The position numbers and the translations under genes are program-made. This document shows positions 1-7,458 of a stretch of 11,636 nt of DNA, in pieces; within the stretch, counting starts at the first letter, position 1; each line of letters starts with the position of its first letter. The stretch is from the NCBI GenBank assembly GCA_038524325.1, contig JBCBIS010000138.1:1-11636 (forward strand). Direction: 5' to 3'. The notes beneath the pieces were generated by a model, which did not search any database, had not been told where the DNA came from, and was given only the letters and a program-made list of their open reading frames with translations. This stretch comes from Thermohalobaculum sp038524325 (GTDB lineage: Bacteria; Pseudomonadota; Alphaproteobacteria; Rhodobacterales; Rhodobacteraceae).

Positions 1-685
<685 letters not shown>

Positions 686-802
686 TGCGGTCAAAGCTCC
701 CTTCTGGGCGACAGGCTTATGAATGCGGCGATGTGCGAGAAGTGTGCCGGTGGACCTTCGTGCCGGGTCCTCGAAGCCATTCTTGCCGTTTGGTTTGAGG
801 CT

Positions 803-1525
803 TCATGGCGAGGCGGGCGTCAGTTTTCCCTTCACGCCATGACGGTCGATGGCATCCGCCACGAAGCCGGAGGTGAGCGCACCCGCCACAATTTCCTGTA
901 GGAATGCGAGCGCTTCGGGCGCTCCCGGCCGCATGCCGACGGCTTGTTCGATCGTGGTGTAGCGTCCCTCCAAAACCCGCGCGCCGGGATAGGCCTCGGC
1001 ATTTTTCAAGAGCGCGGGGCGCAGGCCGGCCAGAACCTCCATACCCCGGTCGCGGAACATCTCGAAGGCGGCGCCCAGCCCGTCGGCCCGAACGAGGCGC
1101 GCATGGGCCAGACTGCGTTTGAGGTAGAGATCATAGGCCGCACGGTCGGCGACGGCGATCTCGCGCCCCGGCTGGTCGACCTCATCAATTTGCGTGATCG
1201 GACTGTCGGGGGCGATCAGATAGGTCGCCTCGATCTCGGCATAGGGACGGGTGAAGGCGACGGTCTCGGCGCGTTCCGGCTCGCGGGCGATCAGGCCGAT
1301 ATCGACCTCCGTGCCAATCGCATCGGCGACATGGCCGGGCTGGGGCATCGGGACGAGGTTGAGAGGAACACCGAGCCGGTGCGCGATCCGTTTTGCGAGA
1401 TCCGGCGCTATGCCCTGCGGCTGACCCTGCGCATCCGTCGCCGTCACAAGCAGCATGTTGGCCATGTTGATCCCGACCCGGAGCGTGCCGGTCGGGGCCA
1501 GTATATCGCTGAATTCGCTGGTCAT
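803..1525 (-). CDS. Solute-binding-protein-like (SBP_bac_3) protein without signal peptide
   Basis: A 240-residue protein resembling the type 2 periplasmic binding proteins of polar amino-acid ABC transporters. The N-terminal GTLRVGINMANML strand, the GIAPDLAKRIAHRLG helix, the VDIGLIAREPER segment and the late IEQAVGMRPG segment are typical in order and spacing. The ATG at 1525 has a strong Shine-Dalgarno (GGGGAGAAGG, two bases before ATG, with AAGGGGAG further out). The protein therefore begins directly with the mature domain: no hydrophobic signal peptide is present, and the in-frame codons upstream (to a GTG 54 bases before) do not encode one. It is probably cytoplasmic. It may bind a small acid or amino acid, or be a binding-protein fold adapted as an enzyme, as in cyclohexadienyl dehydratase. 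No permease or ATPase gene is seen next to it. It may be co-transcribed with the dehydratase downstream. Confidence 0.75.
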   Translation of the reverse strand: MTSEFSDILAPTGTLRVGINMANMLLVTATDAQGQPQGIAPDLAKRIAHRLGVPLNLVPMPQPGHVADAIGTEVDIGLIAREPERAETVAFTRPYAEIEATYLIAPDSPITQIDEVDQPGREIAVADRAAYDLYLKRSLAHARLVRADGLGAAFEMFRDRGMEVLAGLRPALLKNAEAYPGARVLEGRYTTIEQAVGMRPGAPEALAFLQEIVAGALTSGFVADAIDRHGVKGKLTPASP

Positions 1526-1584
1526 CGCCTTCTCCCCTTCCGGTCTGACGCCGGTCAGAGGAAGGGATAGCGCGTCTCACACCG

Positions 1585-1608
1585 CGCGGCCATGGTTGCA
1601 TGGCCGCG
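1585..1608. repeat. Perfect inverted repeat, possible operator or leader hairpin
   Basis: Two perfect 10-base arms (CGCGGCCATG at 1585-1594 and its complement at 1599-1608) flank a 4-base GTTG loop. It lies 60 bases upstream of the binding-protein-like gene, in its likely promoter or leader region, and between it and the small helical gene. The symmetry would suit a dimeric repressor or an RNA hairpin. No T-run follows on either strand, so it does not look like an intrinsic terminator. Confidence 0.5.
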
Positions 1609-1676
1609 ACCCGGAAGAAAACGTCCGACGAATGCCGGGGTGGTGGTGCGGTGGGTGCTGGATTGGTGGGAGGGTG

Positions 1677-1937
1677 TCAGCCGGTCAGGGCGGCAAGTTT
1701 CGCCTCCGCCTCCTGGGCACGGGCCCAATTCAGTGCATTCCTCTTGAGGGTCTCGACAAGCACGAGCTCCAGTTCCGTGATCCGGGCCTGGGCATCCGCC
1801 AGTTGAAGGGCCAGATCGGCCTCGCCTTCGGTCGGGAGATCTTCGAACCGGTCATGCTCGTATCCGATTTCCGGCGCCTCGGATCGCGCCGTCGCCGCCC
1901 GCGCGGCCCGATACTCTTCAAGTTGAACAATGCTCAT
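1677..1937 (-). CDS. Small helical hypothetical protein (86 aa)
   Basis: I do not recognise this gene. The ATG at 1937 (protein begins MSIVQLEEYRAARA) is preceded by GAGGGA about five bases upstream, so I prefer it to the in-frame ATG at 1967, which would add ten basic residues. The protein is charged and lacks membrane segments or cysteines. Its second half, roughly residues 38-84, is rich in Ala, Leu, Glu and Gln (ADLALQLADAQARITELELV) and looks like one long amphipathic or coiled-coil helix, so dimerisation is plausible. It is transcribed away from the photolyase gene and shares the intergenic region 1938-2072 with it. That it is a real gene rests on the Shine-Dalgarno, start and helical composition. 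Confidence 0.55.
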   Translation of the reverse strand: MSIVQLEEYRAARAATARSEAPEIGYEHDRFEDLPTEGEADLALQLADAQARITELELVLVETLKRNALNWARAQEAEAKLAALTG

Positions 1938-2012
1938 GCGTTCCCTCACAGACCGTCGCCCCGCCACAAGAAAACGCCGGAAGTATTAAAGACGGGTAAA
2001 TTATGCTAAATG

Positions 2013-2042
2013 TGATCTACCAAGAGCGTGATTGCGTATTCC
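2013..2042 (+). promoter_or_regulatory. Candidate ECF11 (RpoE-type) promoter of the photolyase operon
   Basis: TGATCT (2013-2018), 18 bases, then TATTCC (2037-2042). This resembles the TGATC(C/T)-N18-TA pattern of Rhodobacter RpoE/ECF11 promoters, and the spacing equals that of the element before the chrR-like gene. It sits in a locally AT-rich stretch. Transcription would start near 2049, giving a leader of about 24 bases to the ATG at 2073. The -10 is only a partial match, so the call rests on the -35, the spacing and the gene content. Confidence 0.55.
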
Positions 2043-2072
2043 TACGCAGAAGCGATTTGGGTGAGCCCTTCC

Positions 2073-3506
2073 ATGACAACGACGACATCTGCCAGCCCAA
2101 CCATTTTGTGGCTGCGCCGCGATCTGCGGCTGGCTGATCATCCCGGCTGGCACGCGGCCCTGGAGCAAGGCCCCGTAATTCCGGTCTTCATACGCGATCC
2201 GCTGTTTGATGAGATGACCGGCGCAGCCGCGAAGTGGCGGATGGGCGAGGCGCTGGAGAGCTATGCCGCCCTGTTGGCGCAGCGCGGCGCGCGTCTCATC
2301 CTGCGCTGGGGCGAGGCGTTGGGCTGTCTTAACGACCTGATCGCCGAGACGGGCGCACGCCGGGTGGTCTGGTCGCGTGCCTATGACCGGCGCAGCATAG
2401 CCCGCGACACAGAGATCAAGGCAGCCCTGACCGGCGCGGGGGTCGAGGCGGTCTCGGTCAACGGCCATCTGTTGTTCGAGCCCTGGACGGTCGAGACCAA
2501 AACCGGAGGGCTCTACCGCGTCTACACCCCGTTCTGGAAGGCGGTGCGCGGGCGCGATGTGGCCGAGCCTCTGGCGGCCCCCGCCAATCTGGCGCCGCCA
2601 GAGACGTGGCCCCGCAGCGACTCGCTGCCGGAGTGGCAGCTGGGCGGCGCGGTCGACCGGGGCGCCGACATTCTCGCGCGGCACGCCTGTGTTGGAGAGG
2701 CGGCCGCCAAGGCCCGGCTCGATGCTTTCCTCGAGACCGCGATCGACCAGTATCAGTCGCGTCGGGATTACCTGGGTGAAGCCGCCACATCACGCCTGTC
2801 AGAGAACCTGACCTATGGCGAGATCTCGCCGCGCACACTCTGGTTTGCCGGGCACACCGCCATGGCGCACCGGCCCTCGACCGAAGCGGAGCATTTCCTG
2901 AAGGAGGTGGTCTGGCGCGAGTTTGCCTATCACCTACTCTACCACACCCCGCATATCGAGGAGCGGAACTGGCGCGAGGAATGGGACCGGTTCCCTTGGC
3001 AAGGTGAGAACCCGGGCGCAGAGCGTTGGAAGCGCGGGATTAGTGGCATTGAAGTGATCGACGCTGCCATGCGCGAGCTCTATGTTACCGGTTACATGCA
3101 CAACCGTTCGAGAATGTTGACAGCTAGCTTCCTCACAAAGCACCTGATGACCGATTGGCGCATCGGCGAGGCGTGGTTCCGCGACTGTCTCACGGATTGG
3201 GATGTCGCGTCGAATGCCATGGGCTGGCAATGGGCGGCCGGCTCCGGTCCGGATGCCGCGCCCTATTTCCGGGTTTTCAACCCCGACACGCAGGCGGAGA
3301 AGTTCGACAAGCACCGTGCCTATCGCGACCGCTGGCTGGCCGAGGGGCGGCGCAATCCCCACAATGACGCGCTCAGCTATTTCGATGCGGTGCCGCGGTC
3401 CTGGGGCCTCAACCCGGATCAGCCCTATCCGGCACCAGTGGTCGGCTTGCCCGAAGGCCGTCAGCGGGCGCTGGACGCCTATTCCAATCGCGAGAAAGTG
3501 GCATGA
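2073..3506 (+). CDS. phrA: Deoxyribodipyrimidine photolyase, class I (PhrA-like)
   Basis: A 477-residue cryptochrome/photolyase enzyme that uses blue light and reduced FAD to split cyclobutane pyrimidine dimers in DNA. It starts with the antenna-binding alpha/beta domain (TILWLRRDLRLADHP), followed by the helical FAD domain. Aligned by eye with E. coli PhrB, the electron-transfer tryptophans W306, W359 and W382 are kept as W309, W362 and W385. Substrate-site residues E274, W277, N341 and W384 are also kept (EVVW motif ending at W281; N344; W387). E. coli W338 is Tyr341 here (TGYMHNRSRM). I chose ATG 2073 because the in-frame GTG at 2028 lies inside the likely promoter. Its stop overlaps the next start (ATGA). 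Photolyase is a known RpoE-ChrR target in R. sphaeroides, which fits the promoter here. Confidence 0.93.
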   Translation: MTTTTSASPTILWLRRDLRLADHPGWHAALEQGPVIPVFIRDPLFDEMTGAAAKWRMGEALESYAALLAQRGARLILRWGEALGCLNDLIAETGARRVVWSRAYDRRSIARDTEIKAALTGAGVEAVSVNGHLLFEPWTVETKTGGLYRVYTPFWKAVRGRDVAEPLAAPANLAPPETWPRSDSLPEWQLGGAVDRGADILARHACVGEAAAKARLDAFLETAIDQYQSRRDYLGEAATSRLSENLTYGEISPRTLWFAGHTAMAHRPSTEAEHFLKEVVWREFAYHLLYHTPHIEERNWREEWDRFPWQGENPGAERWKRGISGIEVIDAAMRELYVTGYMHNRSRMLTASFLTKHLMTDWRIGEAWFRDCLTDWDVASNAMGWQWAAGSGPDAAPYFRVFNPDTQAEKFDKHRAYRDRWLAEGRRNPHNDALSYFDAVPRSWGLNPDQPYPAPVVGLPEGRQRALDAYSNREKVA

Positions 3507-4789
3507 AGGTCGCGGTGATCGGCGGCGGGATCTCGGGCATGGGCTGCGCATTGGCCCTCGCGGAGACACATGATGTGACGCTGTTCGAGGCGGACCGGCT
3601 GGGCGGCCATGCCAACACCGTCGAGGCCCGGTTCGGCGAGAAACGGGTGCCGGTGGATACCGGCTTCATCGTCTATAACTACCGCAACTATCCCAATCTG
3701 ACCTCGTTGTTCGCGCATCTGGGCGTGTCGACCAAATGGTCCGACATGTCCTTTGGCTTCTCGATGGGCGGCGGAGCGTTCGAATATGCGTGCGACGATC
3801 TCGACAAGCTGTTCGCACAGCGCTGGCGGGCGCTGGACCCGCGCCATGTGACCATGCTGCGCCACGTGCTGCGCTTCATGAAAACCGCGCCGGAGCAGCT
3901 GGAGAGCGGGGCGCTGAGCGGCCTTAGCCTGAAAGATTACATTGCGCGCGAAGGGTTTGGCCCCTGGTTCCGCGACCGTTTCCTGGTGCCGATGGGCGGG
4001 GCGATCTGGTCGACGCCGCTCTCGGATATCATGGACTTTCCTGCCGAGAACCTCGTGCGCTTCTTCGTCAATCACGACCTGATGACGGGTCTGGGCGATG
4101 CGCAGAAATGGCGGACGGTCGAGGGCGGCTCGCGCGAATATGTGCGGCGGGTCGAGGCACGTCTCGGTGAGCGGATCGTCTTGCGCCGGGCGGTCGAGGT
4201 CACGCCGGGCCGGGTGCGCTTTGCGGATGGCGAGGAGAGTTTCGACCAAATCGTTCTCGCCTGCCACGGCCCGCAGGCGCTGGGCCTTCTCGGCAGCGCA
4301 GACAAAAGGCAACGCGAGATCCTCTCTGCCTTCCGCACCTCGCAAAACCGGGCAGTGCTCCACTCCGACCCCGCGCTGATGCCAAAGCGGCGCAAGGTCT
4401 GGTCGTCCTGGTCGGTGCTCGACACCGGCGATCCGGCGCAGCCCGCGCAGCTCAGCTATTGGATGAACCGGCTGCAATCGATCCCCGAGGAGACGCCGCT
4501 CTTCGTCACCCTCAACCCGGTGATCGAGCCCGATCCGGCCCTGGTCCACTCCGAACATGTCTATGCCCATCCCCTGTATGACCAGCGCGCCTTCGACAGC
4601 CAACGCGAGGTGGACGCGATCCAGGGGCAAGGCGGGATCTGGTATGCCGGCGCCTGGCTCGGCTATGGCTTCCACGAAGACGGGCTGCGCGCGGGCCTGC
4701 GCGTGGCCGAGGCGCTGGGCGCCCGCCCGGATTGGGTGAAAGACACTGGTACCCCCCTGACCCCGGCTTTGGCCCATGCCGCCGAGTGA
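3503..4789 (+). CDS. FAD-dependent oxidoreductase, amine-oxidase/COG2907 type
   Basis: A 428-residue flavoprotein. The Rossmann motif VIGGGISG (residues 5-12), the acidic end of the second strand at E29, and RLGGHANTV after it form the FAD site. DTGFIVYNYRNYPNL and the C-terminal WYAGAWLGYGFHEDGL close the flavin fold and are typical of COG2907 proteins. No signal peptide or clear membrane segment is seen. Such genes are repeatedly found next to DUF1365 and a Cfa-type methyltransferase. In R. sphaeroides, genes of the ChrR-RpoE regulon are required to turn a methylated unsaturated acyl chain into a furan fatty acid (UfaD desaturase, UfaO oxygen insertion). This enzyme is a candidate for one of those steps, but I cannot decide which from sequence alone. 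Its start overlaps the phr stop by four bases, suggesting coupled translation. Confidence 0.85.
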   Translation: MKVAVIGGGISGMGCALALAETHDVTLFEADRLGGHANTVEARFGEKRVPVDTGFIVYNYRNYPNLTSLFAHLGVSTKWSDMSFGFSMGGGAFEYACDDLDKLFAQRWRALDPRHVTMLRHVLRFMKTAPEQLESGALSGLSLKDYIAREGFGPWFRDRFLVPMGGAIWSTPLSDIMDFPAENLVRFFVNHDLMTGLGDAQKWRTVEGGSREYVRRVEARLGERIVLRRAVEVTPGRVRFADGEESFDQIVLACHGPQALGLLGSADKRQREILSAFRTSQNRAVLHSDPALMPKRRKVWSSWSVLDTGDPAQPAQLSYWMNRLQSIPEETPLFVTLNPVIEPDPALVHSEHVYAHPLYDQRAFDSQREVDAIQGQGGIWYAGAWLGYGFHEDGLRAGLRVAEALGARPDWVKDTGTPLTPALAHAAE

Positions 4790-5612
4790 TGCCGAGATGC
4801 CCGGCGGGATGACCCCCTGCCTCTATGCCGGAGAGGTGATGCATATCCGCCTGCGCCCGTTCCGGCACCAGTTCCGCTATCGCGTGTTCACTCTGCTGCT
4901 CGATATCGACCGATTGGAGGAGGTGATCCGCCCGCTCCGCTGGCTGCGCCTCGACCGCTTCGGGCTGATGAGTTTTTATTGCCGCGACCACGGCGCCCGC
5001 GACGGGTCGGACCTGCGTGCCTGGGCCGACCGGCAGCTGGCGATGGCGGGGCGACCGCCTGCCGCGCGGGTGATGCTGCTCAGCTTTCCGCGGATCCTCG
5101 GCTACGCCTTCAACCCGCTCAGCGTCTATTTCTGCGAGGATGCCGAGGGACGGCTGCAAAGCGTGATCTACGAGGTCAAGAACACCTTTGGCGACCAGCA
5201 CCCCTATGTGCTGGCGGCGCCGGCTGACAGCGATGGCGCGTCGCGCCACCAGGAGGCGAAGGATTTCTTCGTCTCGCCCTTCATCGATATCGGGCAGACT
5301 TATCAGTTCACCATCCGCCCGCCCGGCGCCCGGCTCAGCCTGAAAATCCGCCAGCATGATGCAGATGGCCCGGCAGACGCGCCGCTGCTGATCGCCACGC
5401 AATCGGGCACAAGACGTCCGCTGACCGATGCAGGCCTGTTCGGCCTCTGGCTCCGCCACCCGCTGATGACGGTCAAGGTGATCGCTGCGATCCACTGGCA
5501 GGCCCTGAAATTGGCGCTGAAAGGCGCGCCTTTCCGGCCCTATCGCGGGGCCTATCCGCATAAAGCAGCCAAAAGCGGGGCAGAGATCCCGCAGGCCCTC
5601 GAACAAGGATAA
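4776..5612 (+). CDS. DUF1365 family protein
   Basis: A 278-residue protein of the DUF1365 (COG3496) family, whose biochemical role is not established to my knowledge. Family hallmarks are present: an N-terminal YAGEVMHIRLRPFRHQFRYRV block, the DHGARDG motif, LLSFPRILGYAFNPLSVYFC, YEVKNTFGD and KDFFVSPFIDIGQTY. The chosen ATG overlaps the FAD-enzyme stop by 14 bases; ATG codons at 4797 and 4809 are in frame and could be the true start, since no start has a good Shine-Dalgarno. The conserved partnership with a COG2907 flavoprotein and a Cfa-type enzyme points to work on membrane acyl chains, and it is another candidate for the desaturation or oxygen-insertion step of furan fatty-acid synthesis. 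Eight bases separate it from the methyltransferase gene. Confidence 0.85.
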   Translation: MPPSDAEMPGGMTPCLYAGEVMHIRLRPFRHQFRYRVFTLLLDIDRLEEVIRPLRWLRLDRFGLMSFYCRDHGARDGSDLRAWADRQLAMAGRPPAARVMLLSFPRILGYAFNPLSVYFCEDAEGRLQSVIYEVKNTFGDQHPYVLAAPADSDGASRHQEAKDFFVSPFIDIGQTYQFTIRPPGARLSLKIRQHDADGPADAPLLIATQSGTRRPLTDAGLFGLWLRHPLMTVKVIAAIHWQALKLALKGAPFRPYRGAYPHKAAKSGAEIPQALEQG

Positions 5613-5620
5613 CGACGAGT

Positions 5621-6883
5621 ATGTATGACGCACCGGAGAGCCTCACCATCCGCCCAGACACCAGGGCCCTGACCAGTGCCGAGGGTCAACGCGACCTGCC
5701 GCGCTGGTTTGAGACCTTCTATGCCATCGTCCAGCGCATCGAATGCGGCCGGTTGGAGATCGCACTCCCCGATGGCCGGGTCTTCGCCGCCGCCGCCGAT
5801 ACGCCGGGACCGTTCGGCCGAATCGATGTGCGCAATCCCGGCTTTTTCACCCGCATGGTCCGCGATGGCGAACTGGGCTTTGGCGAGATGTATATGGATG
5901 GTTGGTGGGACACGCCCGACCTGCACCAGCTCATGGATCTGCTGCTGCTGAACAACGAGGCCATTGCGAGGCCCTTCACCGGCGCCGCCCTGGTCCGCGC
6001 CTATGAGCGCCTGCGCCACTGGCTGCGCTCGAACACCAAGCGCGGATCGAAGAAGAACATCTCCTATCACTACGATCTCGGCAACGAGTTCTACGCGACC
6101 TGGCTGGACGAGACGATGAGCTATTCTTCGGCGCTCTATTCCGGGCAGGGCGAGGATATGGTGGCCGGGCAAACCAACAAATATGCCGCCATTTGCGACC
6201 GCATCGACCCCGACCGCCGCCTGGGCCGGGGGGCCGAGATCCTCGAGATTGGCTGCGGCTGGGGCGGCTTTGCAGAACATGCCATCGCCGAACGGGGCTG
6301 GCGCGTCACCGGCCTGACCCTCAGCCGCGAACAACACGACTTTGCCAAGAAGCGCCTGTTCGATGCCGGTATGGCCGAGAAGGCCGATATCTTGATCCGG
6401 GACTACCGTGACGAGAAAGGCCGCTACGACGGCGTCGCTTCGATCGAGATGCTGGAAGCGGTCGGCGAGAAGTTCTGGCCCACCTATTTCGGCAATCTGC
6501 GCGAGAGGCTGGCCCCGGGCGGGCGGGCTGGTCTGCAGGTGATCACGATCTCCGACAACTTGTTCGACACCTATCGCAAGGGCACGGATTTCGTTCAGAA
6601 GTACATTTTTCCGGGCGGGATGCTGCCCTCGCCCTCGGCCCTGCGCGGCCAGGCAAACACGGCCGGGCTTGAGTCGCTGGGGTCGGTCGAGTTCGGTCTC
6701 AGCTACTCGCGCACCCTCCGCGAGTGGTCGGATCGTTTCCACAACCAATGGCCGGAAATCCATAAAATGGGCTTCGATGACCGGTTTCGGCGCATGTGGG
6801 ACTTCTATCTGGCCTGCTGCGCAGCCTGTTTTTTGGCTGGTACCACGGATGTTACACAAATTTCCTTGCGCAGACCGGTCTAA
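5621..6883 (+). CDS. Cyclopropane-synthase-family SAM methyltransferase, possibly UfaM-type
   Basis: A 420-residue Cfa-family enzyme; family members use S-adenosylmethionine to methylate the double bond of unsaturated acyl chains in phospholipids. The HYDLGNEFYATWLDE block, the SAM-binding LEIGCGWGG (208-216) and the C-terminal region ending FYLACCAACFLAG are clear. Of the five residues that hold catalytic bicarbonate in E. coli Cfa (C139, E239, H266, I268, Y317), E279, I310 and Y362 are kept, but the Cys is Ser170 (MSYSSALY) and the His is Ile308 (VITIS). This argues against ordinary ring closure and is compatible with the R. sphaeroides class that yields methylated unsaturated chains on the way to furan fatty acids. 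The exact product is inference. The ATG follows AAGGA and an ACGAG stretch. Eight bases separate it from DUF1365, and 82 follow before the next gene. Confidence 0.9.
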   Translation: MYDAPESLTIRPDTRALTSAEGQRDLPRWFETFYAIVQRIECGRLEIALPDGRVFAAAADTPGPFGRIDVRNPGFFTRMVRDGELGFGEMYMDGWWDTPDLHQLMDLLLLNNEAIARPFTGAALVRAYERLRHWLRSNTKRGSKKNISYHYDLGNEFYATWLDETMSYSSALYSGQGEDMVAGQTNKYAAICDRIDPDRRLGRGAEILEIGCGWGGFAEHAIAERGWRVTGLTLSREQHDFAKKRLFDAGMAEKADILIRDYRDEKGRYDGVASIEMLEAVGEKFWPTYFGNLRERLAPGGRAGLQVITISDNLFDTYRKGTDFVQKYIFPGGMLPSPSALRGQANTAGLESLGSVEFGLSYSRTLREWSDRFHNQWPEIHKMGFDDRFRRMWDFYLACCAACFLAGTTDVTQISLRRPV

Positions 6884-6965
6884 ATGCGGCAATTTCAAGG
6901 CAGGTGGGGTATTGAGGTGTTAATGGGGCAGTACAACCCCAGCCTGTCTATTGTCGGAGAACTGG

Positions 6966-7430
6966 ATGCTGCTGTTCCGGGTTCTCTGTGCCATCCTCCT
7001 GGCATGGGGCATAAATGTAGCGCTTTCCCGACCGGAAGCCGCGGCACTGGCCGCCGAGGCGCCGGAGCTTTTGGTGATCGCGCCACTGGCCGCCGCTGCG
7101 GTCGGTTTCATCAACCTCGCCAAGCGGCAGGGGTGGGGTGTGATCGTTGCCATCGCCAATGGCGTTTGGGCAGGGGTGCTGACCCTGGCCTTGGCCCTCT
7201 TGATCTTCATGCTTTTCGTCGAGATCGGCGGCAACTTTCGGGCGATTGGCGATTACGGCGACTTTGCCCGGGTCTTCGGCAGTGCGGCGGAGCCGCTGGT
7301 CGAATTGGTGGTCGACCTGCCGCTGATTGCGGTTGTGGTCACCGCGGCGGCCGTGGTGGGCGTTCTGACCGAGATCCTGCATTGGTGCCTTGTGCGCTTG
7401 CTGCGGGGGCGGATGGGGTCCGAGAACTGA
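6966..7430 (+). CDS. Small integral membrane protein, TrgA-like
   Basis: A 154-residue very hydrophobic protein with about four membrane segments: approximate residues 2-20, 34-52, 60-85 and 115-140. A short polar loop (KRQGWG) lies between helices two and three, and a basic tail (RLLRGRMG) ends the protein. Its layout and the ANGVWAGVLTLALALLIF region recall the TrgA family of Rhodobacter, named for tellurite resistance, but the similarity by eye is modest and the function here is unknown. The ATG at 6966 has GGAGA five bases upstream; a TTG at 6951 in frame is less likely because it would place that Shine-Dalgarno inside the gene. It sits between the lipid methylase and the transporter, and ends 28 bases before the latter. 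Confidence 0.7.
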   Translation: MLLFRVLCAILLAWGINVALSRPEAAALAAEAPELLVIAPLAAAAVGFINLAKRQGWGVIVAIANGVWAGVLTLALALLIFMLFVEIGGNFRAIGDYGDFARVFGSAAEPLVELVVDLPLIAVVVTAAAVVGVLTEILHWCLVRLLRGRMGSEN

Positions 7431-7458
7431 TCCAACCGAGCCGCGGCGCTCGAGCCGG

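Noticed and set aside
1585..1608. Inverted repeat as an intrinsic terminator
   Set aside because: No run of T follows the stem on either strand.
2028..2072. GTG start 45 bases upstream of the photolyase ATG
   Set aside because: It lies within the candidate promoter, upstream of the expected transcript start, and the added residues are not like the family.
3093..3095. Tyr341 of the photolyase as a broken electron-transfer chain
   Set aside because: On careful alignment this position equals E. coli W338, not a member of the W306/W359/W382 chain, which is complete here.
3479..4777. Long minus-strand reading frame opposite the FAD oxidoreductase
   Set aside because: The plus strand has a full FAD-binding protein; the antisense frame is open because of high GC codon bias.
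5552..6898. Long minus-strand reading frame opposite the methyltransferase
   Set aside because: Antisense shadow of a gene with unmistakable SAM and Cfa motifs.
6924..6941. Short TGGGG...CCCCA inverted repeat after the methyltransferase
   Set aside because: Five-base arms with an eight-base loop are expected by chance at this GC content.
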